DNA from: Diprion similis
Lineage: Eukaryota > Arthropoda > Insecta > Hymenoptera > Diprionidae
Direction: 5' to 3'
Length of the DNA stretch: 64,000 nucleotides
NCBI RefSeq assembly: GCF_021155765.1
Contig: NC_060105.1
Span: 11,627,001-11,691,000 of the forward strand
The position numbers and the translations under genes are program-made. Of this stretch, positions 11,601 to 24,344 are shown piece after piece (position 1 is the stretch's first letter; each line of letters begins with the position of its first letter). Under the pieces are notes generated by a model. It was not told where the DNA came from. It ran no database searches and saw only the letters and a program-made list of their open reading frames with translations.

Positions 11601-13414
11601 AGAGGTGACGCTACCAGCGGACGTCCAGAAAAATTTGAAATGTCGTTACGTGGAGCGAGGAATCCCCTTCCTCAAGATTGCACCATTTAAGGAAGAAGAA
11701 GCTTACTTGGATCCTAGAATCGTGATATACCACGATGTAATCTATGACGAAGAAATTGACACTGTGAAGAGGATGGCTCAGCCAAGAGTAAGTGTTGCAG
11801 ATTGTGCATCTATTAATTGTAATTATAACAATGTGTGATAAATATAATGAACAAAATTCCACCTATATCGAAAATTGTCATAATTACAATTAATCGAGGC
11901 ATAGCCTGGAATAGAATTCCAGTTAATGTGGTTTAAATCCGTTGATGAGAAATAGACATACATCATATAACATCACTTTTGTTTTTTAGTTCAAAAGAGC
12001 AACTGTCCAAAACTACAAAACTGGTGAAGTTGAAATTGCGCATTATCGTATCAGCAAAAGTGCCTGGCTCCAGGAACATGAACATCCACACGTGAAGGCT
12101 GTCAGTAGGCGAGTGGAAGACCTGACAAGCTTGACTGTCGATACTGCCGAAGAGCTGCAAGTAGTCAATTATGGAATTGGTGGACATTACGAGCCCCACT
12201 TTGACTTTGCAAGGGTGAATAAGATCTTTTTTCTTTAGCCACTGCACCTTTTTCATGCATTTTCTAATTACAAAATGTATGAAAATATAATGAAAGTCTC
12301 GTACATATAGCGTAGAGTTCTAACAATTGGAAGGAATACTTATTTATGAATGCAAAATAATATTCATATCTACCCAATTTTGGACTGTTCTGTGTATAAT
12401 TGTACATATGCCCGATTTGTTAAAAACTTGAGTATTTCACTACTCCTGAAATCATGAAGCGCTATTAACAAAAAACTTTTTTATATCACATCCGAAGCGA
12501 GAAGAAAAAAATGCTTTTAAAAGCCTTGGAACTGGAAATCGCATCGCAACGGTCCTTTACTATGTGAGTTAATTTGAGTTTACTTTATTCTACCTTTAAT
12601 ATAGTTAAGGTCGACGTTAAGAGACTTAATCGGCAAACCAGTAGAACTTGTTAACTTTATTACCAGTATATCTTCGATGATTACAGATTGTTATTAGATA
12701 TTTACACGTTTCAGATGAGCGATGTGGAACAAGGTGGTGGTACTGTTTTCACAAAAATCAACCTTGCTCTTTGGCCACGAAAGGGTAGCGCTGCATTTTG
12801 GTTCAACTTGAAGCCAAATGGCGAAGGAGATTACAGAACAAGACACGCTGCATGTCCAGTTTTGACCGGCTCTAAGTGGGGTGAGTGTCTGTCCCGAGGA
12901 AAATTAAGCTTTCAAAAATAATTAAAGCCGTTGAGACATATTCCAAAAGCGTGAAGTGGACAATTCATAAGCCCAAAGTAGCAAAATAATTGTAATCATC
13001 TAAAAGAGGTACTGTTCGAACCAAAATATGAAAATAGTAGTCTCAGAACTTATTTCAACCTGAAAGATACAATATATACATATATTCATTATCCATGGAA
13101 AACAGCAATTTGATGAAAGTAGAAACAGCTGTAATGAGTATTAAATGTAGGTTTTGAATGTAAGAAAATGATAAAAAATAAAAATTGTTCCTCAAAGTAC
13201 CATTGTTCATTTGAACATAGAGAGAGATCAGAATCAGACTGCACAATTTCAGTTAATTTTATTATCAGCCTTGAAAAAAGATTATATCGACTTTCTTTAC
13301 GTATGTGTCTTAATTTCAGTGGCAAATAAATGGCTTCACGAGAGAGGACAAGAATTCCTACACCCCTGTAACTTGGAGAATCAGACACCAGATCCTGATA
13401 GCGGGCTCTACTAA
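8645..13414 (+). CDS. Prolyl 4-hydroxylase alpha subunit, eight exons, 5' exon missing
   Basis: Collagen prolyl 4-hydroxylase alpha subunit, an ER-lumen 2-oxoglutarate/Fe(II) dioxygenase that hydroxylates proline in collagen-like chains and works with protein disulfide isomerase. Exons: 8645-8967, 9270-9437, 9878-10050, 11521-11787, 11990-12214, 12498-12563, 12715-12880 and 13320-13414. All junctions are GT-AG and phases join without a break, giving 493 residues plus one split codon. Residues 1-107 start in the N-terminal region (NPINAYLLVKRLTTDW is typical). A TPR-like peptide-binding segment follows (exons 1-3), then the catalytic domain. Visible catalytic residues are H380 and D382 (HFD, exon 5), H451 (TRHAACPV) and the 2-oxoglutarate lysine K461 (TGSKW). 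There is no ER-retention tail, as expected because PDI supplies it. Roughly 40-50 N-terminal residues including the signal peptide are not seen. The exon 6 acceptor has a weak pyrimidine tract. AATAAA at 14749-14754 is one possible polyadenylation signal. Confidence 0.95.
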
Positions 13415-15499
13415 ATGCTCACAACTAACTCATGGCGTACACCTTGTTATTTCTTGGTGTAAATATCGACATATGAGAAAGTCCTTGACGCTTAACCAAA
13501 CTGCCAGGTATTCGTCAGCAGATTTTAACCAAACGCTGAGACAATTAGAGTTAAAATATAAATCAGTCTTTCAAAATAACAACGTCTACATACCGCGTAA
13601 TGAGGGATTCTTGATTACTGTGAAAATGAGATCAAATGTTTCAATGATACAGGTAATTTACGAGTAGGTTCTAGATCATACTTATAATCCATATGGTGGA
13701 GAAACGTTGGACGCGCCAAAGCTGCCTTGGCACAAAGGACGCTGTCTTTTATCCTTTTAATGGTCTTATCGATTTCTCATTCTTTATGGTTAAGTATATT
13801 AAATACATTAGCTGCGCCCTCTTGCAGAATTAGTTTTCATTTTTTAGCTCTTGATTAACGCATAACGAGTCTGCACTTTGCATTTATCGGGGGGGAGTGA
13901 TAAACTGTTATTTACCATTTCATAAAATTAAGAAGGGTTTTATATTGATATTATTAGATGATATTATATATAGTATAATTACTAGCAATTTATTAGAAAT
14001 TATACTAATTAACAAGTACAACTTGTTGTGCCATCGTTATTGGCAGTGTGTGGCAAAAATAACTGCATATGGGCTCAAACCTAAAATATTTAAAATTATA
14101 ATCACCAATCGAAATTGGTCAGAACTGAACCATTCCAAAATTTGGTTCTCCTGACATTCTTTTACAACCATTTGATAGTTTATTTAACTATCTTACTACG
14201 ATCAACTACCTAAGCAACATACTTTGTTATAACACTTAGCGGCCACTATTACAAATGGCATAGAGTTTCGTACTGGGCGGCTAGATGCCGCAGTTAAATA
14301 CATTACTCGAAATAATTGCACACAGCAGTATTTCTTGACTTAGAAAGTAAACTTTGTTCCATATGCGAAATTATACAAACCGGTGATCATTACTGGTGCA
14401 TTAGTTAACTTAATTATGTAATACATTTCTCAATAGCATGGGATGAATATTTATCTCAGTAAGGAAAAATATGATCAATTAAAAGCAGAAATGTGAAAGA
14501 AAGATAGCAGCAGATCCTATGCGAAACTGAATATAAAGCAGTTATAAGAATTACGCGACTGAGAATTTATGAAATGAAACTGAAGGTATAAGACTTTGCA
14601 AAAATTTGCTAACACATTGTTATCTTTAAACGAATGACAGTCAAGAAAACTTACACACTTACAAATGCAATATGAATAATATTGTATGGCTGAATATTAC
14701 ACTAGATAATGGTCGCATAAGCATATTTTAAAATGTAAATCAATTTATAATAAATTACAATCGATATTATACATGTATTATTATATATGCATTACATTAT
14801 ACACATAAGTATAAATATTGCAGTTTAGTATATTATTAATGTTGTTCAAAAATATGCTGCGATATGATATGATGCGTAATATCGGTTTAAATAATTGAGA
14901 TCATGATATCATCCTTATTAATATTGATTAACTCATTTTCGCAATATTGTATAATAACAAATAAACATTTTCAAAAATCACAATGCCAACTGGTAGTTGA
15001 GTTGTGTTTTCATTCATTTCTCTAACATAATAGAGGTTCATGGATCATATGAGTGAAGATTTTGATGCAACACAAACAAATTTGACTAAGATTATTCATA
15101 ATGGGGTAAATAAGGAATTATTCGTATCATGAAATCAGGTGGCTGTAATTCGATTGACCTGAATATTTTAATGTCGTTTATGATGACGTTGCTTTAGGAA
15201 AATATTCAACTGAATTCCAGCATCAAGAAAACGTCACCTGTTTTCAGTCAGATGCAAGAAAGTGAGTCAAGAAAGGGTGGTACACATCAATTAAAGACGA
15301 AAAACTGTTGGCTCAGAAAAGAAGTGGGACTGAGCCCTTGACATTTTTGATGAAAATTGCTATGATCTACAAGAATGCTCAAAAATATTCTTTCATGCAT
15401 TGTATAGACTTGATTTTGCAAAAGGAATCGAATGGGCGCGATTCGTCGGAATTTTCACCAGATATCCGAATAGATGTAACGTACTTTTTGTGTAGGTAA
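13415..15499. other. P4HA 3' flank and intergenic, no gene
   Basis: The first part probably includes the P4HA 3' untranslated region, with candidate AATAAA signals at 14749-14754 and near 14960. The sequence is strongly AT-rich, with stop-dense frames. I see no further exon or RNA gene before the repeat domain begins near 15.5 kb. Confidence 0.55.
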
Positions 15500-16115
15500 G
15501 GGATGTTTAGTTTCGGAATCGATTTGTATGACCCTTTCTTGACTTATTCGACCCCCAGGAACTTGGAGAATGCAGACAAGACAGCCCAGTACCGACAGCA
15601 GGAAAATCACAGACGAAAAACAATCGGCAGAATATTGAGAAAACAGGATGTATCGTTTTTCGGCTGTAACTTTTGATCCGTTGCTCCCAGCGTATTGGGA
15701 CTACGCTTAATCGATTCCTCTCGCAAAATTACGTTGGAATAGTGCCTCAGAGAATTGATTGCAGCACTTTTCAAAGTCGTTGAAATTTTTGCCAAAAATC
15801 CAAAAGGGGTGGTCTCACTTTTTTTTGGGTGATAAATCTTTTTTCTCAGAATCAATTTCTATGATATATTTCAGACTGATTAGACCGCCAGGAACTCAGA
15901 AAAGACATAGCAAACTGCCTTGGATCAACAGCAGAGAACGTATGTGGCAAATATCACGTTTTTTGGCTGTAACTCACGATACATTGCTCGCAGTGTATTT
16001 GTACTGCGTGCAATCAATTTATCGCTCAGAATTACGTCAATATAGTGCATCAAAAAGTTGCTCCTAGCATGTTGCAAGGTCGGCAAAATTTTCGCCGAAA
16101 ATTCAAAGGGGTAGG
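15500..16115 (+). repeat. Two diverged copies of a ~340-bp repeat, left of the satellite
   Basis: Two consecutive units share the order: TGTATGACCCTTT-like start, a CCAGGAACT stretch, GGCTGTAACTTTTGATCCGT, the GCGTATTGGGACT stretch, the CGCAAAATTACGT stretch, a GCAGCACTTTTCAAAG stretch and a CCAAAAGGGG end. The same consensus appears in four further copies right of the satellite (24.3-25.6 kb). The second unit here is shorter and more diverged. No coding function; the open frames across it do not match known families. Confidence 0.8.
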
Positions 16116-16517
16116 AATTTGATTTTAGAGATAGGAGGCTGAGCTATTGCCTTGATTCCTTACCTGTAATGCTGAAGCGTTTCAACTTAGTATTAACGAT
16201 TTCATTAGGATTATCAAGTTTAACTCTATATTCGCCAGAGATGTAGTTGCAGGTATTTTAATTTTTGGGTTCTGTAGCCAATCTTCTTGTTTATTATTTT
16301 TATATGAATTTAAATAGAAAATAAGAATCCTACGTCCATAGAACTAATCGTTGATAACATGTCTGTAAAGCCTGAATAAAAATATGAATATAGAATTTAT
16401 GACTTATCACTCACCTGTCCCCACTGCATGTCATCAGAAATTTCCACAAAATTGTGTCTAAGTAATAGAGTGATAATAGACTAATCGACGAGGGCCGTTT
16501 CGGTTCATTTTCAAGCC

Positions 16518-16829
16518 GCCTAATTAGAGGCAACCAATTTTACGCGACCTCAGAGTGCCTAATTATGGGCAACCAATCTTACGTCACGTGAGAGTGCCTA
16601 ATTATAGACAACCAATCTTACATAACATCAAAGTGCCTAATTATAGGCAACCAATCTTACGTAACCTCGGGGTGCCTAATTATAGACAACCAATCTTACA
16701 TAACATTAAAGTGCCTAATTATAGGCAACCATTCGTACGTAACCTCAGAGTGCCTAATTATAGGCAACCAATCCTACGTCACGTAAGAGTACCTAATTAT
16801 AAGCATCCATACCCGTGTTTGGAAGACCT
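16518..16829 (+). repeat. 39-bp minisatellite, 8 copies
   Basis: Unit starts (GCCTAATTA or ACCTAATTA) fall at 16518, 16557, 16596, 16635, 16674, 16713, 16752 and 16791, so the period is exactly 39 bp. Units end alternately in forms such as ACGTAACCTCAGAGT and ACATAACATCAAAGT. Because 39 is a multiple of three, one frame stays open and would read a 13-residue repeat (VPNYRQPILRNLR-like). I regard that as a by-product of the period. The array abuts the 191-bp satellite directly. Confidence 0.95.
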
Positions 16830-19800
16830 TCTCGGCTCGGATGTTCTCCTGATACCAGGAGCAATTTTCGACTGAAATTTCTCCGATTCAATTGATTCTA
16901 AGTGGCTGTAGCATGTAAGCAAGCGATCACACGCCTTCTCAAGCAAGCAGGCATGCATCAAAGCTCACAGTATCAACGTCGCAAGCTGTCAATCAATCAG
17001 TCCCTGTTTTTGGAAGACCTCCTCGGCTCAGATGTTCTCCTGATACCAGGAGTAATTTTCTGCTGGAATTTCTCCGATTTGCCTAATTCTAAGTGGCTGT
17101 AGCATGTAAGCAAGCGATCACACGCCTTCTCAAGCAAGCAGGCATGCATCAAAGCTCACAGTATCAACGTCGCAAGCAGTCAATCAATCAGTCCCTGTTT
17201 TTGGAAGACCTCCTCGGCTCAGATGTTCTCCTGATACCAGGAGTAATTTTCTGCTGAAATTTCTCCGATTTGCCTAATTCTAAGTGGCTGTAGCATGTAA
17301 GCAAGCGATCACACGCCTTCTCAAGCAAGCAGGCATGCATCAAAGCTCACAGTATCAACGTCGCAAGCAGTCAATCAATCAGTCCCTGTTTTTGGAAGAC
17401 CTCCTCGGCTCAGATGTTCTCCTGATACCAGGAGTAATTTTCTGCTGAAATTTCTCCGATTTGCCTAATTCTAAGCGAATGTAGCATGTGAGCAAGCGAT
17501 CACACGCCGTCTCAAGCAAGCATGCATGCATCAAAGCACACAGTATCAACGTCGCAAGCAGTCAATCAATCAGTCCCTGTTTTTGGAAGACCTCCTCGGC
17601 TCAGATGTTCTCCTGATACCAGGAGTAATTTTCTGCTGAAATTTCTCCAATTTGCCTAATTCTAAGCGAATGTAGCATGTGAGCAAGCGATCACACGCCG
17701 TCTCAAGCAAGCATGCATGCATCAAAGCACACAGTATCAACGTCGCAAGCAGTCAATCAATCAGTCCCTGTTTTTGGAAGACCTCCTCGGCTCAGATGTT
17801 CTCCTGATACCAGGAGTAATTTTCTGCTGAAATTTCTCCGATTTGCCTAATTCTAAGTGACTGTAGCATGTAAGCAAGCGATCACACGCCTTCTCAAGCA
17901 AGCAGGCATGCATCAAAGTTCACAGTATCAACGTCGCAAGCAGTCAATCAATCAGTCCCTGTTTTTGGAAGACCTCCTCGGCTCAGATGTTCTCCTGATA
18001 CCAGGAGTAATTTTCTGCTGAAATTTCTCCGATTTGCCTAATTCTAAGCGAATGTAGCATGTGAGCAAGCGATCACACGCCGTCTTAAGCAAGCATGCAT
18101 GCATCAAAGCACACAGTATCAACGTCGCAAGCAGTCAATCAATCAGTCCCTGTTTTTGGAAGACCTCCTCGGCTCAGATGTTCTCCTGATACCAGGAGTA
18201 ATTTTCTGCTGAAATTTCTCCGATTTGCCTAAGTCTAAGCGAATGTAGCATGTGAGCAAGCGATCACACGCCGTCTCAAGCAAGCATGCATGCATCAAAG
18301 CACACAGTATCAACGTCGCAAGCAGTCAATCAATCAGTCCCTGTTTTTGGAAGACCTCCTCGGCTCAGATGTTCTCCTGATACCAGGAGTAATTTTCTGC
18401 TGAAATTTCTCCGATTTGCCTAATTCTAAGTGGCTGTAGCATGTAAGCAAGCGATCACACGCCTTCTCAAGCAAGCAGGCATGCATCAAAGCTCACAGTA
18501 TCAACGTCGCAAGCAGTCAATCAATCAGTCCCTGTTTTTGGAAGACCTCCTCGGCTCAGATGTTCTCCTGATACCAGGAGTAATTTTCTGCTAAAATTTC
18601 TCCGATTTGCCTAATTCTAAGCGAATGTAGCATGTGAGCAAGCAATCACACGCCGTCTCAAGCAAGCATGCATGCATCAAAGCACACAGTATCAACGTCG
18701 CAAGCAGTCAATCAATCAGTCCCTGTTTTTGGAAGACCTCCTCGGCTCAGATGTTCTCCTGATACCAGGAGTAATTTTCTGCTGAAATTTCTCCGATTTG
18801 CCTAATTCTAAGTGGCTGTAGCATGTAAGCAAGCGATCACACGCCTTCTCAAGCAAGCAGGCATGCATCAAAGCTCACAGTATCAACGTCGCAAGCAGTC
18901 AATCAATCAGTCCCTGTTTTTGGAAGACCTCCTCGGCTCAGATGTTCTCCTGATACCAGGAGTAATTTTCTGCTGAAATTTCTCCGATTTGCCTAATTCT
19001 AAGTGGCTGTAGCATGTAAGCAAGCGATCACACGCCTTCTCAAGCAAGCAGGCATGCATCAAAGTTCACAGTATCAACGTCGCAAGCAGTCAATCAATCA
19101 GTCCCTGTTTTTGGAAGACCTCCTCGGCTCAGATGTTCTCCTGATACCAGGAGTAATTTTCTGCTGAAATTTCTCCGATTTGCCTAAGTCTAAGCGAATG
19201 TAGCATGTGAGCAAGCGATCACACGCCGTCTCAAGCAAGCATGCATGCATCAAAGCACACAGTATCAACGTCGCAAGCAGTCAATCAATCAGTCCCTGTT
19301 TTTGAAAGACCTCCTCGGCTCAGATGTTCTCCTGATACCAGGAGTAATTTTCTGCTGAAATTTCTCCGATTTGCCTAATTCTAAGTGGCTGTAGCATGTG
19401 AGCAAGCGATCACACGCCTTCTCAAGCAAGCAGGCATGCATCAAAGCTCACAGTATCAACGTCGCAAGCAGTCAATCAATCAGTCCCTGTTTTTGGAAGA
19501 CCTCCTCGGCTCAGATGTTCTCCTGATACCAGGAGTAATTTTCTGCTGAAATTTCTCCGATTTGCCTAATTCTAAGTGACTGTAGCATGTAAGCAAGCGA
19601 TCACACGCCTTCTCAAGCAAGCAGGCATGCATCAAAGTTCACAGTATCAACGTCGCAAGCAGTCAATCAATCAGTCCCTGTTTTTGGAAGACCTCCTCGG
19701 CTCAGATGTTCTCCTGATACCAGGAGTAATTTTCTGCTGAAATTTCTCCGATTTGCCTAATTCTAAGCGAATGTAGCATGTGAGCAAGCGATCACACGCC

Positions 19801-22800
19801 GTCTTAAGCAAGCATGCATGCATCAAAGCACACAGTATCAACGTCGCAAGCAGTCAATCAATCAGTCCCTGTTTTTGGAAGACCTCCTCGGCTCAGATGT
19901 TCTCCTGATACCAGGAGTAATTTTCTGCTGAAATTTCTCCGATTTGCCTAAGTCTAAGCGAATGTAGCATGTGAGCAAGCGATCACACGCCGTCTCAAGC
20001 AAGCATGCATGCATCAAAGCACACAGTATCAACGTCGCAAGCAGTCAATCAATCAGTCCCTGTTTTTGGAAGACCTCCTCGGCTCAGATGTTCTCCTGAT
20101 ACCAGGAGTAATTTTCTGCTGAAATTTCTCCGATTTGCCTAATTCTAAGTGGCTGTAGCATGTAAGCAAGCGATCACACGCCTTCTCAAGCAAGCAGGCA
20201 TGCATCAAAGCTCACAGTATCAACGTCGCAAGCAGTCAATCAATCAGTCCCTGTTTTTGGAAGACCTCCTCGGCTCAGATGTTCTCCTGATACCAGGAGT
20301 AATTTTCTGCTAAAATTTCTCCGATTTGCCTAATTCTAAGCGAATGTAGCATGTGAGCAAGCAATCACACGCCGTCTCAAGCAAGCATGCATGCATCAAA
20401 GCACACAGTATCAACGTCGCAAGCAGTCAATCAATCAGTCCCTGTTTTTGGAAGACCTCCTCGGCTCAGATGTTCTCCTGATACCAGGAGTAATTTTCTG
20501 CTGAAATTTCTCCGATTTGCCTAATTCTAAGTGGCTGTAGCATGTAAGCAAGCGATCACACGCCTTCTCAAGCAAGCAGGCATGCATCAAAGCTCACAGT
20601 ATCAACGTCGCAAGCAGTCAATCAATCAGTCCCTGTTTTTGGAAGACCTCCTCGGCTCAGATGTTCTCCTGATACCAGGAGTAATTTTCTGCTGAAATTT
20701 CTCCGATTTGCCTAATTCTAAGTGGCTGTAGCATGTAAGCAAGCGATCACACGCCTTCTCAAGCAAGCAGGCATGCATCAAAGTTCACAGTATCAACGTC
20801 GCAAGCAGTCAATCAATCAGTCCCTGTTTTTGGAAGACCTCCTCGGCTCAGATGTTCTCCTGATACCAGGAGTAATTTTCTGCTGAAATTTCTCCGATTT
20901 GCCTAAGTCTAAGCGAATGTAGCATGTGAGCAAGCGATCACACGCCGTCTCAAGCAAGCATGCATGCATCAAAGCACACAGTATCAACGTCGCAAGCAGT
21001 CAATCAATCAGTCCCTGTTTTTGAAAGACCTCCTCGGCTCAGATGTTCTCCTGATACCAGGAGTAATTTTCTGCTGAAATTTCTCCGATTTGCCTAATTC
21101 TAAGTGGCTGTAGCATGTGAGCAAGCGATCACACGCCTTCTCAAGCAAGCAGGCATGCATCAAAGCTCACAGTATCAACGTCGCAAGCAGTCAATCAATC
21201 AGTCCCTGTTTTTGGAAGACCTCCTCGGCTCAGATGTTCTCCTGATACCAGGAGTAATTTTCTGCTGAAATTTCTCCGATTTGCCTAATTCTAAGTGGCT
21301 GTAGCATGTAAGCAAGCGATCACACGCCTTCTCAAGCAAGCAGGCATGCATCTAAGCTCACAGTATCAACGTCGCAAGCAGTCAATCAATCAGTCCCTGT
21401 TTTTGGAAGACCTCCTCGGCTCAGATGTTCTCCTGATACCAGGAGTAATTTTCTGCTGAAATTTCTCCGATTTGCCTAATTCTAAGTGGCTGTAGCATGT
21501 AAGCAAGCGATCACACGCCTTCTCAAGCAAGCAGGCATGCATCAAAGCTCACAGTATCAACGTCGCAAGCAGTCAATCAATCAGTCCCTGTTTTTGAAAG
21601 ACCTCCTCGGCTCAGATGTTCTCCTGATACCAGGAGTAATTTTCTGCTAAAATTTCTCCGATTTGCCTAATTCTAAGCGAATGTAGCATGTGAGCAAGCG
21701 ATCACACGCCGTCTCAAGCAAGCATGCATGCATCAAAGCACACAGTATCAACGTCGCAAGCAGTCAATCAATCAGTCCCTGTTTTTGGAAGACCTCCTCG
21801 GCTCAGATGTTCTCCTGATACCAGGAGTAATTTTCTGCTGAAATTTCTCCGATTTGCCTAAGTCTAAGCGAATGTAGCATGTGAGCAAGCGATCACACGC
21901 CGTCTCAAGCAAGCATGCATGCATCAAAGCACACAGTATCAACGTCGCAAGCAGTCAATCAATCAGTCCCTGTATTTGGAAGACCTCCTCGGCTCAGATG
22001 TTCTCCTGATACCAGGAGTAATTTTCTGCTGAAATTTCTCCGATTTGCCTAATTCTAAGTGGCTGTAGCATGTAAGCAAGCGATCACACGCCTTCTCAAG
22101 CAAGCAGGCATGCATCAAAGCTCACAGTATCAACGTCGCAAGCAGTCAATCAATCAGTCCCTGTTTTTGGAAGACCTCCTCGGCTCAGATGTTCTCCTGA
22201 TACCAGGAGTAATTTTCTGCTGAAATTTCTCCGATTTGCCTAATTCTAAGTGACTGTAGCATGTAAGCAAGCGATCACACGCCTTCTCAAGCAAGCAGGC
22301 ATGCATCAAAGTTCACAGTATTAACGTCGCAAGCAGTCAATCAATCAGTCCCTGTTTTTGGAAGACCTCCTCGGCTCAGATGTTCTCCTGATACCAGGAG
22401 TAATTTTCTGCTGAAATTTCTCCGATTTGCCTAATTCTAAGCGAATGTAGCATGTGAGCAAGCGATCACACGCCGTCTCAAGCAAGCATGCATGCATCAA
22501 AGCACACAGTATCAACGTCGCAAGCAGTCAATCAATCAGTCCCTGTTTTTGGAAGACCTCCTCGGCTCAGATGTTCTCCTGATACCAGGAGTAATTTTCT
22601 GCTGAAATTTCTCCGATTTGCCTAATTCTAAGTGGCTGTAGCATGTAAGCAAGCGATCACACGCCTTCTCAAGCAAGCAGGCATGCATCAAAGCTCACAG
22701 TATCAACGTCGCAAGCAGTCAATCAATCAGTCCCTGTTTTTGGAAGACCTCCTCGGCTCAGATGTTCTCCTGATACTAGGAGTAATTTTCTGCTGAAATT

Positions 22801-23876
22801 TCTCCGATTTGCCTAATTCTAAGTGACTGTAGCATGTAAGCAAGCGATCACACGCCTTCTCAAGCAAGCAGGCATGCATCAAAGTTCACAGTATCAACGT
22901 CGCAAGCAGTCAATCAATCAGTCCCTGTTTTTGGAAGACCTCCTCGGCTCAGATGTTCTCCTGATACCAGGAGTAATTTTCTGCTGAAATTTCTCCGATT
23001 TGCCTAATTCTAAGCGAATGTAGCATGTGAGCAAGCGATCACACGCCGTCTCAAGCAAGCATGCATGCATCAAAGCACACAGTATCAACGTCGCAAGCAG
23101 TCAATCAATCAGTCCCTGTTTTTGGAAGACCTCCTCGGCTCAGATGTTCTCCTGATACCAGGAGTAATTTTCTGCTGAAATTTCTCCGATTTGCCTAAGT
23201 CTAAGCGAATGTAGCATGTGAGCAAGCGATCACGCGCCGTCTCAAGCAAGCATGCATGCATCAAAGCACACAGTATCAACGTCGCAAGCAGTCAATCAAT
23301 CAGTCCCTGTTTTTGGAAGACCTCCTCGGCTCAGATGTTCTCCTGATACCAGGAGTAATTTTCTGCTGAAATTTCTCCGATTTGCCTAAGTCTAAGCGAA
23401 TGTAGCATGTGAGCAAGCGATCACACGCCGTCTCAAGCAAGCATGCATGCATCAAAGCACACAGTATCAACGTCGCAAGCAGTCAATCAATCAGTCCCTG
23501 TTTTTGGAAGACCTCCTCGGCTCAGATGTTCTCCTGATACCAGGAGTAATTTTCTGCTGAAATTTCCCCGATTTGCCTAAGTCTAAGCGAATGTAGCATG
23601 TGAGCTAGCGATCACACGCCGTCTCAAGCAAGCATGCATGCATCAAAGCACACAGTATCAACGTCGCAAGCAGTCAATCAATCAGTCCCTGTTTTTGGAA
23701 GACCTCCTCGGCTCAGATGTTCTCCTGATACCGGGAGTAATTTTCTGCTGAAATTTCTCCGATTTGCCTAATTCTAAGTGGATGTAGCATGTGAGCAAGC
23801 GATCACACGCCTTCTCAAGCAAGCATGCATGCATTAAAGCACACAGTATCAACGTCGCAAGCAGTCAATCAATCCC
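16812..23876 (+). repeat. 191-bp satellite array, about 37 head-to-tail units
   Basis: The phase marker TCCCTGTTTTTGGAAGACC recurs every 191 bp from 17001 to 23686 with no indel (35 intervals). A diverged first unit starts near 16812, and a decayed partial unit follows to about 23935. Every unit carries the dyad CTCCTG-ATAC-CAGGAG. Two main subtypes alternate. Type A has GTGGCTGTAGCATGTAAGC, CCTTCTC, GCAGGCATG and AGCTCACAG. Type B has GCGAATGTAGCATGTGAGC, CCGTCTC, GCATGCATG and AGCACACAG. I count about 19 A-like, 17 B-like and one mixed unit (the last). Identity between units is very high, as expected for a homogenised satellite. A unit of 191 bp is close to a nucleosome repeat length. No open frame survives because 191 is not a multiple of three. 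Confidence 0.98.
17765..21202 (+). repeat. Higher-order repeat: nine-unit block of 1,719 bp, twice in tandem
   Basis: Units 17765-19483 and 19484-21202 show the same ordered series of nine variants. The series is: A with GTGACTG and GTTCACAG; B with CGTCTTAAGC; B with AAGTCTAAG; plain A; B with GCTAAAATTT and CAAGCAATC; plain A; A with GTTCACAG; B with AAGTCTAAG; A with TTTTTGAAAGACC and GTGAGC. Nine times 191 is 1,719. The match of rare private variants in order means one block was copied from the other by unequal exchange (or the assembly duplicated it). Confidence 0.9.
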
Positions 23877-24344
23877 TGATACCAGGAGAAATTTTACGCT
23901 GAAATTGCTCCGATTCGCTCAACTTAAATTGGAAGTGGCGTGTAAGCAATGTTTGCAATAGTAAATCTATTGCAAGTCAAGGACATACCTTGTACGGGAC
24001 GGAGTGAGGGATTTTGTATGTAATTGAAACAACTATTCATGATTATCAAATTTCAGTTTATTTCTGTGATTAATTCAACATATTTAATTCGTGTATTCTT
24101 ATCAGTACTCCAAAGCTCATTTCACAAACTCCAGGTCATAATGTTTGTTGTTTATATATAATATTATACATCGTATATACCATACTATATTTAACTATAA
24201 TACGTATTTCTTTACACATTATACAGTTACCTATTCATATATATATATATACCATTATTACAATTATTATTATTATATCTTACATTTTCTAGATCCACGG
24301 ATATTACATGTGTACGGTATAGTAATAACTGGCAGTACAACTTT
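23877..24344. other. Right edge of satellite and AT-rich spacer
   Basis: A degraded satellite remnant lacking the GGAAGACC segment runs to about 23935. After that the sequence is AT-rich, with TA/TAT-rich microsatellite-like runs near 24160-24290. No gene. Confidence 0.6.

Noticed and set aside
16555..16875. Open frame with 13-residue repeats as a protein gene
   Set aside because: The frame stays open because the 39-bp period is a multiple of three. It has no splice partner, promoter sign or family match, and ends inside the satellite.
16812..23876. CRISPR-like array of regular repeats
   Set aside because: The unit is 191 bp with near-identical sequence throughout and no unique spacers; the genome is eukaryotic. 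It is a satellite.
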